A DNA stretch of 64,000 nucleotides, from contig CP051237.1 of assembly GCA_017794825.1 (NCBI GenBank), positions 3,368,501-3,432,500 of the forward strand. The letters run 5' to 3'. Position 1 is the stretch's first letter; each line of letters begins with the position of its first letter. A program made the translations under genes and the position numbers. This document shows, in pieces, positions 17,163 to 25,494 of this stretch. Source of the DNA: Pararhizobium sp. Lineage in GTDB: Bacteria; Pseudomonadota; Alphaproteobacteria; Rhizobiales; Rhizobiaceae. The notes below the pieces were generated by a model that did not search any database, was not told the origin of the DNA, and saw only the letters and a program-made list of their open reading frames with translations.

Positions 17163-18806
17163 TCACAGGACTTTAGCGGCTTCCCTGAGAACGAATTTCT
17201 GTATCTTGCCGGTCGATGTTTTCGGGATTTCCTGGAAAACGACGTAGCGCGGGCATTTGAAATGCGCGAGGAGGCTGCGGCAGTGGCTGATCAGTTCCTC
17301 CGCGTCGGCCGTTTGTCCGGGTTTCAGCTCCACGAAGGCGCAGGGCGTTTCGCCCCATTTGTCGTCCGGTTTGGCGACCACCGCGGCGGCCTGGACGGCG
17401 GCGTGCTTGTAGAGGGCGTCCTCGACCTCGATCGAGGAGATGTTTTCGCCTCCGGAGATGATGATGTCCTTGGACCGATCCTTGAGCTGGATGTAGCCGT
17501 CGGGATGCATCACGCCCAGGTCGCCGGAATGGAACCATCCGCCCGCAAAGGCTTCGGCGCTCGCCTTCGGGTTCTTCAGATACCCCTTCATGACTATGTT
17601 GCCGCGGAACATGACCTCGCCGATCGTCTCGCCGTCGCCGGGAACCGGCTCCATGGTGTCCGGGTCGAGCACGGTCAGGTCCTCCAGCGCATTGTAGCGC
17701 ACGCCCTGCCTTGCCTTCAGCCCTGTGCGGAGAGGTTTTTCCAGCGCGTCCCACTCGCGGTGCCATTCATTGACCACCGCCGGTCCGTAGGTCTCGGTCA
17801 GGCCATAGAGGTGAACGACTTCGAAGCCGGCGTCGGCCATCTGCTCGAGAACCCGTTCGGGCGGCGGCGCGGCGGCCGTGTTGAAGGAGACGGTCTGGTC
17901 GAAGTCGCGCTTGTCTTCCTCCGGCGCGTTGAGCAGCGTCGACATGACGATCGGCGCGCCGCACAGATGGGTGACGCCATGATCGGCGATCGCGTCATAC
18001 ATCGCCTTTGCGCGCACCCAGCGCAGGCAGACATGGGTGCCCGCGACGACGCCCAGCGTCCATGGAAAGCACCAGCCGTTGCAGTGGAACATCGGCAGCG
18101 TCCACAGATAGACGGGAAAGCGCCCCATTCCGGCCGCCACGACATTGGAGTAACCCATCAGCGACGCGCCGCGGTGATGATAGACGACGCCCTTCGGGTT
18201 GCCCGTCGTGCCGGAGGTGTAGTTCAGCGAGATCGAATCCCATTCGTCGGCAGGCCACGTCCACTCGAAGCCCGGATCGCCGGCCGTCAGAAACACCTCG
18301 TAGTCCTCCGTCCCAATCCTGTCGCCTTTCGAAAACGGCGTGTCGTCGCCAAATTCGGGATCGTCGTAATCGATGACGAGAGGATCGACCTCGGCGATCA
18401 CCAGCGCCTCGGCCATGACGCCTGAAAACTCCCGGTCGACGATCAGGATCTTCGTCTCCGCATGATCGAGCTGGAACGCGATGACGGCGGCGTCGAGCCG
18501 TGTGTTGAAGGAATGCAGCACCGCGCCGGTCATCGGCACGCCGTGATGGGCTTCGAGCATCGCCGGCGTGTTGGACAGCATCACGGAAACCGTATCGCCC
18601 TTGCCGACGCCGCGCGCGGCAAGGCTCGATGCAAGCTGCCGGGACCGGCTGTAGAAGGTCCGGTAATCCATGCGCATGTCGCCATGGATGATCGCCGTAT
18701 GGTCCGGATAGACGTAGGCCGCGCGCGCCAGATGCGCCAGCGGCGTCAGCGGCTGATAATTGGCGGCGTTGCGGTCGAGATCGGTTTCAAAGGGATTTGC
18801 CGACAT
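17163..18806 (-). CDS. Acyl-CoA synthetase (AMP-forming, medium-chain/DmdB-like)
   Basis: 547 residues. Activates a carboxylic acid to its CoA thioester via an acyl-adenylate. P-loop YTSGTTGNPKG, aromatic WTLPMFHCNGWCFPW, A5 motif YGLTETYGP, A7 WFHSGDLG, A10 catalytic lysine in KTSTGKIQK. The overall pattern is the family that holds short/medium-chain fatty acyl ligases and methylmercaptopropionate-CoA ligase (DmdB); sequence alone does not choose between them. CCGGAGG precedes the ATG by five bases. A 29-base gap separates it from the TauE-like gene upstream, suggesting cotranscription. Confidence 0.9.
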   Translation of the reverse strand: MSANPFETDLDRNAANYQPLTPLAHLARAAYVYPDHTAIIHGDMRMDYRTFYSRSRQLASSLAARGVGKGDTVSVMLSNTPAMLEAHHGVPMTGAVLHSFNTRLDAAVIAFQLDHAETKILIVDREFSGVMAEALVIAEVDPLVIDYDDPEFGDDTPFSKGDRIGTEDYEVFLTAGDPGFEWTWPADEWDSISLNYTSGTTGNPKGVVYHHRGASLMGYSNVVAAGMGRFPVYLWTLPMFHCNGWCFPWTLGVVAGTHVCLRWVRAKAMYDAIADHGVTHLCGAPIVMSTLLNAPEEDKRDFDQTVSFNTAAAPPPERVLEQMADAGFEVVHLYGLTETYGPAVVNEWHREWDALEKPLRTGLKARQGVRYNALEDLTVLDPDTMEPVPGDGETIGEVMFRGNIVMKGYLKNPKASAEAFAGGWFHSGDLGVMHPDGYIQLKDRSKDIIISGGENISSIEVEDALYKHAAVQAAAVVAKPDDKWGETPCAFVELKPGQTADAEELISHCRSLLAHFKCPRYVVFQEIPKTSTGKIQKFVLREAAKVL

Positions 18807-18835
18807 GGTTCCTCCGGTTGGCCATGCAAATGAAG

Positions 18836-19609
18836 CTATTGCATTACAGCAAGCAGCCCGTCGGCAACAAGCTTTAGTCCGGTCAATACGATCAGAACAT
18901 ACATGAATGGATAAAAGATCTTCGGGCTCATTCGCTTGACGATCCATGCGCCGGCAAGGGTCGCGACAGGCGCCAGCGGCAGAAGCACGGCGCTTGTCGC
19001 GAGGTTCGACGTGTCGAACTGGCCGAGCGCGAAATAGGGCCCGAGCTTCAGAAAGTTCATGAGCGCGAAAAATCGGGCGCTGGTGCCGGCGAACAGCTTC
19101 GGGTCGAGCTTCAGCGGCACCGTGTATATCTGAAAGGGCGGACCGCCCGCGTGGGACACGAAGCTCGTGAAGCCGGCGACCGTTCCCCAGAAGGTTCCCT
19201 TGATCCGGTTGTGCGGCGCAGGCTTGCCGCGTACCTCGATGGATGCGAAGAACTGCTGATACACCATCCGGCCGACGAAAATGACGGCGACGCACCCAAG
19301 CAGCAACTGTATCAGGGCGTCGTCGAGCCAGGCGGCGGTAATCCAGCCGATCGTCAGGCCGACGAGAGATCCCGGCACGAGGTACTTCAATGTCCGCATG
19401 TCGTTGAAGTGTCGCCAGGCCCACAGGCTTGCGATGTCCATGACGATGAGGATGGGCAGCATGATCGCCGCCGCCTTGACCGGTGACACGACAAGGGCGA
19501 GGATCGGAACGCCCATCAGCGCGAACGCACCGCCGAATCCGCCCTTGGACATGCCGACCAGAATTACGGCCGGAATGGCCGCCGCATAAAATACAAGATC
19601 GGTCGGCAT
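18836..19609 (-). CDS. TauE/SafE family membrane permease
   Basis: 257 residues with about seven to eight hydrophobic segments and the family's N-terminal GMSKGGFGGAFALMGVPILAL. Members are inner-membrane carriers, several linked to export of sulfite, sulfoacetate or other organosulfonates and anions; substrate here unknown. It precedes the acyl-CoA synthetase gene on the same strand by 29 bases, so a shared role in handling an organic (possibly sulfur-containing) acid is conceivable but not shown. Confidence 0.88.
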   Translation of the reverse strand: MPTDLVFYAAAIPAVILVGMSKGGFGGAFALMGVPILALVVSPVKAAAIMLPILIVMDIASLWAWRHFNDMRTLKYLVPGSLVGLTIGWITAAWLDDALIQLLLGCVAVIFVGRMVYQQFFASIEVRGKPAPHNRIKGTFWGTVAGFTSFVSHAGGPPFQIYTVPLKLDPKLFAGTSARFFALMNFLKLGPYFALGQFDTSNLATSAVLLPLAPVATLAGAWIVKRMSPKIFYPFMYVLIVLTGLKLVADGLLAVMQ

Positions 19610-19820
19610 GTTGATCCTTCACAAAAGGTGGTCTATCGGGAACCATGGATGGTCCCGTTTCGAATATCGTGCTCGAACCGTGGATTGAAATGGAAGCGGC
19701 AGAAGCGAACAGCGTGCTTGATAGCGAATTTCATTGCAGAAAACCACATGGCCGCCGGCGATTTGAACGCGCCGGCGCACACCATGCGACGCTTGCCGCC
19801 AAACCCGGAGCCGGAAGGTG

Positions 19821-20465
19821 ATGACCAGCCGTTGCCGCCTTGTCCTTATTGCGCCCCCGATCGCTGATCCGGAAGCCCTGGCCGGCATGCTTGGCGACGC
19901 CCTGCGCGGCGGCGATGTCGCGACCGTCATTCTTCCGCAGGGCGACCTGAACGAAACGGACTTCCAGAAGCTGGCCGCCAGGGCGGTTCCGGTGATCCAG
20001 GAACGAGGCGTCGCCGCGCTGGTGTGCGGCGAAGAGCGGATCGCCATGCGCGTCAAGGCCGACGGGCTGCATATTGACGGTCCGGCGGCCGTGTTGCGCG
20101 AGGCCGTGGAAAAACATGCGCCGCAGCTTATCGTTGGCGGCGGCAATCCGCAGACCCGCCATGCGGCGCTGGACGCCGGCGAAGCCCAACCCGACTACGT
20201 TTTCTTCGGAAAGCTCAGAGGCGACATCAAGCCGGAGGCGCATTCAAAGAACCTCGCGCTTGCCGAGTGGTGGTCGGAAATGGTGCAGATTCCGAGCCTC
20301 GTCATGGGCGGGCTCGATCCCGAAAGCGCATTGACCGTCGCGGAGCATGGCGCGGACTTCGTGGCGCTCGGGTCCGCCGTGTTCGGCGACCCCGCGCAAG
20401 CAGCGCAGATCGTTTCCTCCGTCAATGCCTTGCTTGACGAAAAAGCGCCACGGTTTGAAGATTGA
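19821..20465 (+). CDS. Thiamine-phosphate-synthase-like protein
   Basis: 214 residues with a TIM-barrel layout like ThiE: strand RLVLIAPP, ARAVPVIQERGVAALVC, VKADGLHID, QLIVGGGN, DYVFFGKLRGD, LVMGGLDPESAL, GADFVALGSAVFGDP. ThiE joins HMP-PP and thiazole phosphate to thiamine phosphate. Several canonical ThiE positions are altered, and rhizobia often have such a second, divergent copy, so catalytic activity is uncertain. Start ATG 19821 (GTG 19818 also possible) follows GGAAGG. Followed by the Sel1 gene after ten bases. Confidence 0.8.
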   Translation: MTSRCRLVLIAPPIADPEALAGMLGDALRGGDVATVILPQGDLNETDFQKLAARAVPVIQERGVAALVCGEERIAMRVKADGLHIDGPAAVLREAVEKHAPQLIVGGGNPQTRHAALDAGEAQPDYVFFGKLRGDIKPEAHSKNLALAEWWSEMVQIPSLVMGGLDPESALTVAEHGADFVALGSAVFGDPAQAAQIVSSVNALLDEKAPRFED

Positions 20466-20475
20466 GTGCGCGGCG

Positions 20476-21498
20476 ATGAACAGGATCATGCTCATATTGC
20501 TGGCGCTGGCGTTTCAGGGCGCTGTCGCTGCGCACGCCCAGCCCGCCGCTCCGTCGCCTTTCTCGGACAACGACCATCCGGCGCTTCCGCAGGATGACTA
20601 TATTCCGGACGAGCCGGAGGTCGAGGCTGACAGCGCAGAGGATGCGCCCGAAACCCCGACGGAAGGCGTCGACATCGCCTATGGCGCGTTTCAGCGCGGA
20701 TACTACCTGACGGCGCTCGAATTCGCGCTGCCGCGCGCCAAGCTCGGAGATCCCGCCGCCCAGACGCTGGTGGCGGAAATCTATTCACGGGGACTTGGCG
20801 TTCCGGAAGATCCCGACGAGGCGGCGTTCTGGTATTCCGCAGCCGCCAGGAGCGGTGATCCGGCGGCGCAATTGAAATACGCGCTCATGCTGCTCGAAGG
20901 GACCCAGGTCGAGAAGGACCGGAATCGCGCCCGCGAATTGATGAAACAGGCGGCCGACGCCGGAAATTCCTCGGCCCAGTTCAATTACGGACAATTGCTG
21001 ATCACCGACAAGCCCGGAGCCGAGGGGATCAAGGCCGCGCTCCCCTACATGCTTGCGTCGGCGGAAGCGGGCATCGCCGACGCGCAGTTCGCGCTGGCGC
21101 AAATCCGGGCCTACGGCATCGGCAACACCGAGCCGAATCTGGACGAGGCGCGGAAATGGATGATACGCGCCGCGCGTTCGGGCTACGACACCGCCCAGCT
21201 CGACATCGCCGTGTGGTTGATCGACGGGATCGGCGGCGATATCAATTTCGACGCCGGTTTCGGCTGGATGCGCCGGGCGGCGAACTCCGGAAACGTCATG
21301 GCCCAGAACCGGATCGCGCATCTCTATATCAACGCCATCGGCACGCGCCCCGATCCGATCGAGGCCGCCAAATGGTACATCCTGTCCCGTCGCGCGGGCC
21401 TGGAGGACGCGTCGCTTGAAGATTTCTTTCAAGGCCTGACCGCCGAGGAGCAGAAAGCCGGCATCGAAGCCGCAAACAATTTCCGGTCCCGCTTCTGA
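20476..21498 (+). CDS. Exported Sel1/TPR-repeat protein
   Basis: 340 residues. Signal peptide (MLILLALAFQGAVAAHA, cleavage about residue 22), acidic linker, then repeated Sel1-type helix pairs between about residues 70 and 310 (AAQTLVAEIYSRGLGVPEDPDEAAFWYSAAARSGD, AAQLKYALMLLEGTQVEKD, AQFNYGQLLI, AQFALAQIRAYGIG). A periplasmic adaptor-type protein of unknown partner. Ten bases downstream of the ThiE-like gene, same strand. Confidence 0.88.
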   Translation: MNRIMLILLALAFQGAVAAHAQPAAPSPFSDNDHPALPQDDYIPDEPEVEADSAEDAPETPTEGVDIAYGAFQRGYYLTALEFALPRAKLGDPAAQTLVAEIYSRGLGVPEDPDEAAFWYSAAARSGDPAAQLKYALMLLEGTQVEKDRNRARELMKQAADAGNSSAQFNYGQLLITDKPGAEGIKAALPYMLASAEAGIADAQFALAQIRAYGIGNTEPNLDEARKWMIRAARSGYDTAQLDIAVWLIDGIGGDINFDAGFGWMRRAANSGNVMAQNRIAHLYINAIGTRPDPIEAAKWYILSRRAGLEDASLEDFFQGLTAEEQKAGIEAANNFRSRF

Positions 21499-21584
21499 GA
21501 CTGCAGCCATCAAGCGATCGGGCTTGAAACTCGGCTGCTTTTGTGGTCTGGAAGCGCGGATTTCTCAACAACCGGACCACTGCA

Positions 21585-22148
21585 ATGAAAATCAACGGAA
21601 ACGAAATTCGTCCCGGGAACGTGATCGAGCACAATGGCGGCCTCTGGGCCGCGGTCAAGACCAATGCGGTCAAGCCCGGCAAGGGCGGCGCGTTCAACCA
21701 GGTTGAACTGAAAAACCTGATTGACGGCACCAAGCTGAACGAACGTTTCCGCGCATCGGAAACGGTCGAGAAGGTTCGTCTCGAACAGAAGGAATTCCAG
21801 TATCTCTACGAGCAGGGAGACATGCTGGTCTTCATGGACACCGAGAGTTATGAACAACTCGAACTGCAGCACGATTTCGTTGGCGACCGCGCAAGCTTCC
21901 TGCAGGACGGCATGATGGTGACGGTCGAGCTCTACGAGGACAAGCCGATCGGCATATCGCTTCCCGACCAGGTCACGCTGAAGATCGTCGAGGCCGACCC
22001 GGTGGTGAAAGGACAGACGGCTGCGTCGTCCTATAAGCCGGCGGTCATGGAAAACGGCATCCGCGTCATGGTTCCGCCTTTCATCGAGGCGGGCGAAACC
22101 ATCCTCGTCGACACAAACGAGATCAGCTACATCCGCCGCGCCGACTAG
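21585..22148 (+). CDS. efp: Elongation factor P
   Basis: 187 residues, the normal length. Relieves ribosome stalling at polyproline by binding between the P and E sites. Domain I carries the modifiable loop PGKGGAF with Lys at residue 33; the C-terminal OB domains are intact ([34 protein letters not shown]). Start at 21585 (MKINGNEI) fits the family. The TAG stop codon is contributed by the terminal CTAG of a palindromic element (see repeat at 22145). Confidence 0.96.
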   Translation: MKINGNEIRPGNVIEHNGGLWAAVKTNAVKPGKGGAFNQVELKNLIDGTKLNERFRASETVEKVRLEQKEFQYLYEQGDMLVFMDTESYEQLELQHDFVGDRASFLQDGMMVTVELYEDKPIGISLPDQVTLKIVEADPVVKGQTAASSYKPAVMENGIRVMVPPFIEAGETILVDTNEISYIRRAD

Positions 22149-22221
22149 TGGTCCGATTCCGGCATTTGCATCGCGATGCGACTTGTTCTGAAACAAATGT
22201 CGGATACTTCAGGACCACTAG
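22145..22221. repeat. CTAG-flanked palindromic element, copy 1 (MITE-like)
   Basis: 77 bases bounded by CTAGTGGTCC and its exact reverse complement GGACCACTAG. Inside are a second, imperfect stem (TCCGGCATTTG against CAAATGTCGGA) and the short palindrome GCATCGCGATGC. The whole can fold into one long hairpin. Its first CTAG supplies the efp stop. Related copies lie at 22235-22312 and 58724-58796. Confidence 0.8.
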
Positions 22222-22234
22222 CTGGATTATATTT

Positions 22235-22312
22235 CTAGTGGCGCTTTTTAATTTGACATTTGAAAACGAATTCGCGACTTGCGGGACTCAAATGTCAAAT
22301 TTGCTCCACTAG
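22235..22312. repeat. CTAG-flanked palindromic element, copy 2 (MITE-like)
   Basis: 78 bases bounded by CTAGTGG and CCACTAG, 13 bases after copy 1. The arms contain AATTTGACATTTGA and its perfect 14-base reverse complement TCAAATGTCAAATT. The centre differs from copy 1, so the copies are not a recent tandem duplication. Confidence 0.78.
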
Positions 22313-22344
22313 ACCGGCCAACCGCCAGGAAAAAGACGCAATCA

Positions 22345-23139
22345 ATGGCCCGTTCAGCCCTTCTCAACGTCATGGTTCAGGCCGCCTTCAAGGCGGGTCG
22401 GTCCCTTTCGCGCGATTTCGGCGAAGTCCAGAACCTGCAGGTCTCGCTGAAAGGTCCAAGCGACTATGTCAGCCAGGCTGACAAAAAAGCCGAAGAGGTG
22501 ATCCGCAGGGAGTTGCTGAAGGCGCGGCCGACCTACGGCTTTCTGGGCGAGGAAAGCGAGGAGGAGAAGGGCACGGACGGCCAGCATCGCTGGATCGTCG
22601 ATCCTCTCGACGGCACCACCAACTTTCTTCACGGCATCCCGCATTTCGCGGTGTCGATCGGGCTTGAACGTCAGGGAGAGATGGTCGCCGGCGTCGTCTA
22701 CAACCCGATCACGGACGAACTCTTCACCGCGGAACGCGGCGGCGGCGCTTTCGTCAACGACCGGCGCATGCGGGTGGCGGCGAGAAAGACCCTTACCGAT
22801 TGCGTCATCGGCACCGGCGTCCCGCATCTCGGTCGCGGCAAACACGGCCAGTTTCTGATCGAACTGCGCAATGTGATGGGAGAAGTGGCGGGCATTCGCC
22901 GCAGCGGCTCCGCAGCCCTCGATCTCGCCTATGTCGCGGCCGGCCGCTATGACGGTTTCTGGGAAGAGGGCCTCAGCCCCTGGGACATCGCCGCCGGAAT
23001 TATCCTGATCCGCGAAGCAGGCGGTTTCGTTTCTGACCAGTCCGGCGGAAACAGGATTTTCGAGACCGGCGCCGTCGTGACCGGTAACGAACGGATCCAG
23101 CGGGAACTGATGCAGGCGCTGAAGCGGCCAGTCGAATAA
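22345..23139 (+). CDS. suhB: Inositol monophosphatase family protein (SuhB-like)
   Basis: 264 residues. Mg2+-dependent phosphatase of the IMPase family, acting on myo-inositol-1-phosphate or related sugar phosphates. Metal-site motifs: GEESEEE, WIVDPLDGTTNFLHG, and EGLSPWDIAAGIILIREAGG. Start at 22345 (MARSALLN) is the family N-terminus; AGGAAA is 14 bases upstream. The gene lies just after the two palindromic elements, which separate it from efp. Confidence 0.93.
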   Translation: MARSALLNVMVQAAFKAGRSLSRDFGEVQNLQVSLKGPSDYVSQADKKAEEVIRRELLKARPTYGFLGEESEEEKGTDGQHRWIVDPLDGTTNFLHGIPHFAVSIGLERQGEMVAGVVYNPITDELFTAERGGGAFVNDRRMRVAARKTLTDCVIGTGVPHLGRGKHGQFLIELRNVMGEVAGIRRSGSAALDLAYVAAGRYDGFWEEGLSPWDIAAGIILIREAGGFVSDQSGGNRIFETGAVVTGNERIQRELMQALKRPVE

Positions 23140-23368
23140 GGAACAACAGATTGGCGGAATTCTGAGGAACCGCCCGTTTTCTGTCTCGTTGTTGCCCAAC
23201 AAGTCTTTTAATTTGCCGCTGTTTTTGTTTATCTCTCACCGGTGCCGGAGGGGAGGCAATGATTCCTGTGTATTTTTCTGCTTCCTGGAAGGGGGCGCGG
23301 GCATGAATCCGTCAGACCGGTTGGCTGAAGGAATGAGCGGCTGATATAAAATCTGAGGTTTCCTGCAT

Positions 23369-24415
23369 ATGGCAAAACTGAGACTATCGGGATGGGGCTT
23401 ATCGGATCAGGATGGTCTTCAGCCGAGCCGGCTGTCCAGCCCGCTCGTCTTTTTCTGGAGCCAGCTCATCTTCCTCATCATGTCGGGATTTCTCGCTGCG
23501 ATCCTCTATCGGCAGATTTCCGAGGCGTTTTTCGCCAATCCCGGTCTCAACGGGCTCATACTCTTCGTCCTCGCGATCGGGATTTTTCTGGTCTTCAACC
23601 AGGTGCTGCGATTGCGCCCGGAAGTGCGCTGGGTGAATTCCTTCGTGCAGGGCGCAGACCGCGTGCGCAATGTTCGCGAGCCGACCCTGCTGGCGCCGAT
23701 GCGGGCGTTTCTGACCCGCAAGGAATCGATGTCGCTGACGACATCGTCGCTTCGTTCGATCCTCGATTCGATCGCCACGCGCCTCGATGAATCGCGCGAC
23801 ACGTCGCGTTATCTCATCGGGCTTCTGGTCTTTCTCGGCCTTCTCGGCACTTTCTGGGGCCTTCTGCAGACGATTGGCTCGATCAATACGGTCATCCAGT
23901 CGCTGGATCCTGGCACCGGCGACACGAATGACGTGCTGGCGGCCCTGAAGGAAGGGCTCTCCTCGCCGCTCGACGGCATGGGCACTGCATTCTCGTCATC
24001 GCTGTTCGGTCTCGCCGGCTCTCTTATTCTCGGCTTTCTCGACCTTCAGGCCGGCCGCGCCCAGAACCGGTTTTACACCGAACTGGAGAACTGGCTGTCG
24101 ACGGTCACCGATCCGGATTTCGACGTCGTGCACGAATCCTCCGGCGGAGCCGACAACGCCGAAGATATCCGTCGTCTTTCCGAAACGGTGCAGCACATGG
24201 CGCAGGCCGGGGGCGGCATCAACCAGCGCTCCACCGCCGCCATGGCCAATCTTGCCGAGGGCATACAGGGCCTCGTCAAGAACATGCGCAGCGAACAGCA
24301 GATGCTGCGCGACTGGATCGAGGCTCAGCAGGCCGAATCGAAGGCGCTGCGCGCCACGCTGGAAAGGCTCAGCGAAAAGATAGAGCGGCTCGGCGGCGGC
24401 AGGGGAGATCGGTAG
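23369..24415 (+). CDS. MotA/TolQ/ExbB-like inner-membrane proton-channel protein
   Basis: 348 residues. Three or four membrane segments (about 27-48, 58-77, 148-170, 206-227), with the MotA/TolQ/ExbB-type channel block LIGLLVFLGLLGTFWGLLQTIGS and the later GMGTAFSSSLFGLAGSLILGFLDL. C-terminal coiled-coil-like tail. It is distinct from the real tolQ at 50 kb. Three bases separate its stop from the OmpA-domain gene, so the two form an operon and, by analogy with MotAB/TolQR, probably one ion-driven envelope complex. Known in rhizobia mostly as unnamed flagellar-motor-like protein. Confidence 0.85.
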   Translation: MAKLRLSGWGLSDQDGLQPSRLSSPLVFFWSQLIFLIMSGFLAAILYRQISEAFFANPGLNGLILFVLAIGIFLVFNQVLRLRPEVRWVNSFVQGADRVRNVREPTLLAPMRAFLTRKESMSLTTSSLRSILDSIATRLDESRDTSRYLIGLLVFLGLLGTFWGLLQTIGSINTVIQSLDPGTGDTNDVLAALKEGLSSPLDGMGTAFSSSLFGLAGSLILGFLDLQAGRAQNRFYTELENWLSTVTDPDFDVVHESSGGADNAEDIRRLSETVQHMAQAGGGINQRSTAAMANLAEGIQGLVKNMRSEQQMLRDWIEAQQAESKALRATLERLSEKIERLGGGRGDR

Positions 24416-24418
24416 CCG

Positions 24419-25450
24419 ATGGCGCTCGCCAAAAGCAGGAGAGGATACCGGAGCGTCGATTACTGGCCCGGCTTTGTCGACGCCCTGTCGACCCTGCTTC
24501 TCGCCATCATGTTCCTGCTCACGGTCTTCGTGCTCGCGCAGTTTCTCCTGAGCCGCGAAATCAGCGGCCGCGACGAGGTCCTCAATCGCCTGAACAGCCA
24601 GATCAACGAGCTGACGCAGCTTCTGGCGCTCGAACGGTCGAGCAACCAGGATCTGGAGGATTCGCTGGCCAACCTTCAGGCTTCGCTGTCTGCAGCCGAG
24701 GATGAGCGATCGCGGCTGCAACAGATACTCGACCGTGGATCGGGCGCTTCGGATCTGGCCCAGCAGCGGATAGGCTCGCTGGAGGATACGCTGGACGAGG
24801 AGCGCCAGGTCAGCCAGCGCGCGCTGGCCCAGGTGGAGCTTCTCAACCAGCAGATCTCGGCCTTGCGCCGCCAGATCGCCGCGCTGGAAGACGCGCTGGA
24901 AGTGTCTGAGGAAAAGGACCGGGAGAGCCAGGTCAAGATCGCCGATCTCGGCCGCCGCCTGAATGTGGCGCTGGCGCAGCGTGTCCAGGAATTAAACCGC
25001 TACCGCTCGGATTTCTTCGGAAGATTGCGCGAGATCCTGTCGGATCGGGAGAATATCCGGATTGTCGGCGACCGTTTCGTGTTCCAGTCGGAAGTGCTGT
25101 TTCCTTCCGGCGGCGCGGACCTCAACGACGCCGGCGAAGCCGAGATGGCGAAGCTGGCCCAGGCGCTGCGCGACCTCTCCCGCGAAATCCCGTCCGACAT
25201 CAACTGGGTTCTGCGCGTCGACGGTCATACGGATAACGTGCCGCTGTCGGGAACCGGCCGCTACGCCGACAACTGGGAGCTTTCATCGGCGCGCGCCACG
25301 TCGGTGGTCAAGTTCCTGATCGATCAGGGCGTTCCGGCCGAGCGGCTGGTCGCGGCCGGCTTCGGCGAGTTCCAGCCGATCGAGGAAGGCGAGTCGCCTG
25401 ACGCCCGCGCCACCAACCGCCGCATAGAGCTGAAACTGACGGAGCGATAG
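24419..25450 (+). CDS. OmpA/MotB-domain peptidoglycan-binding membrane protein
   Basis: 343 residues. One N-terminal membrane helix (WPGFVDALSTLLLAIMFLLTVFVLAQFLL) carrying the Asp of the MotB/TolR type (FVDALST), a long coiled coil (about 50-195, repeated LNxQIxxL/LEDxL heptads), and a C-terminal OmpA domain with VDGHTDNVPL and NWELSSARATSVVKFL, RVNR-like ATNRRIEL. Expected to span the inner membrane and grip peptidoglycan. Its partner is the preceding channel protein. Confidence 0.88.
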   Translation: MALAKSRRGYRSVDYWPGFVDALSTLLLAIMFLLTVFVLAQFLLSREISGRDEVLNRLNSQINELTQLLALERSSNQDLEDSLANLQASLSAAEDERSRLQQILDRGSGASDLAQQRIGSLEDTLDEERQVSQRALAQVELLNQQISALRRQIAALEDALEVSEEKDRESQVKIADLGRRLNVALAQRVQELNRYRSDFFGRLREILSDRENIRIVGDRFVFQSEVLFPSGGADLNDAGEAEMAKLAQALRDLSREIPSDINWVLRVDGHTDNVPLSGTGRYADNWELSSARATSVVKFLIDQGVPAERLVAAGFGEFQPIEEGESPDARATNRRIELKLTER

Positions 25451-25494
25451 CAAGAAGCAGTCGCCGGGAGGCCGGCTGCCACACGGGAGGAGAC

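Noticed and set aside
17163..19646. An 827-residue reading of the acyl-CoA synthetase
   Set aside because: The upstream 280 codons are an antiphase reading of the TauE-like gene; the synthetase starts at 18806 with a clear ribosome site.
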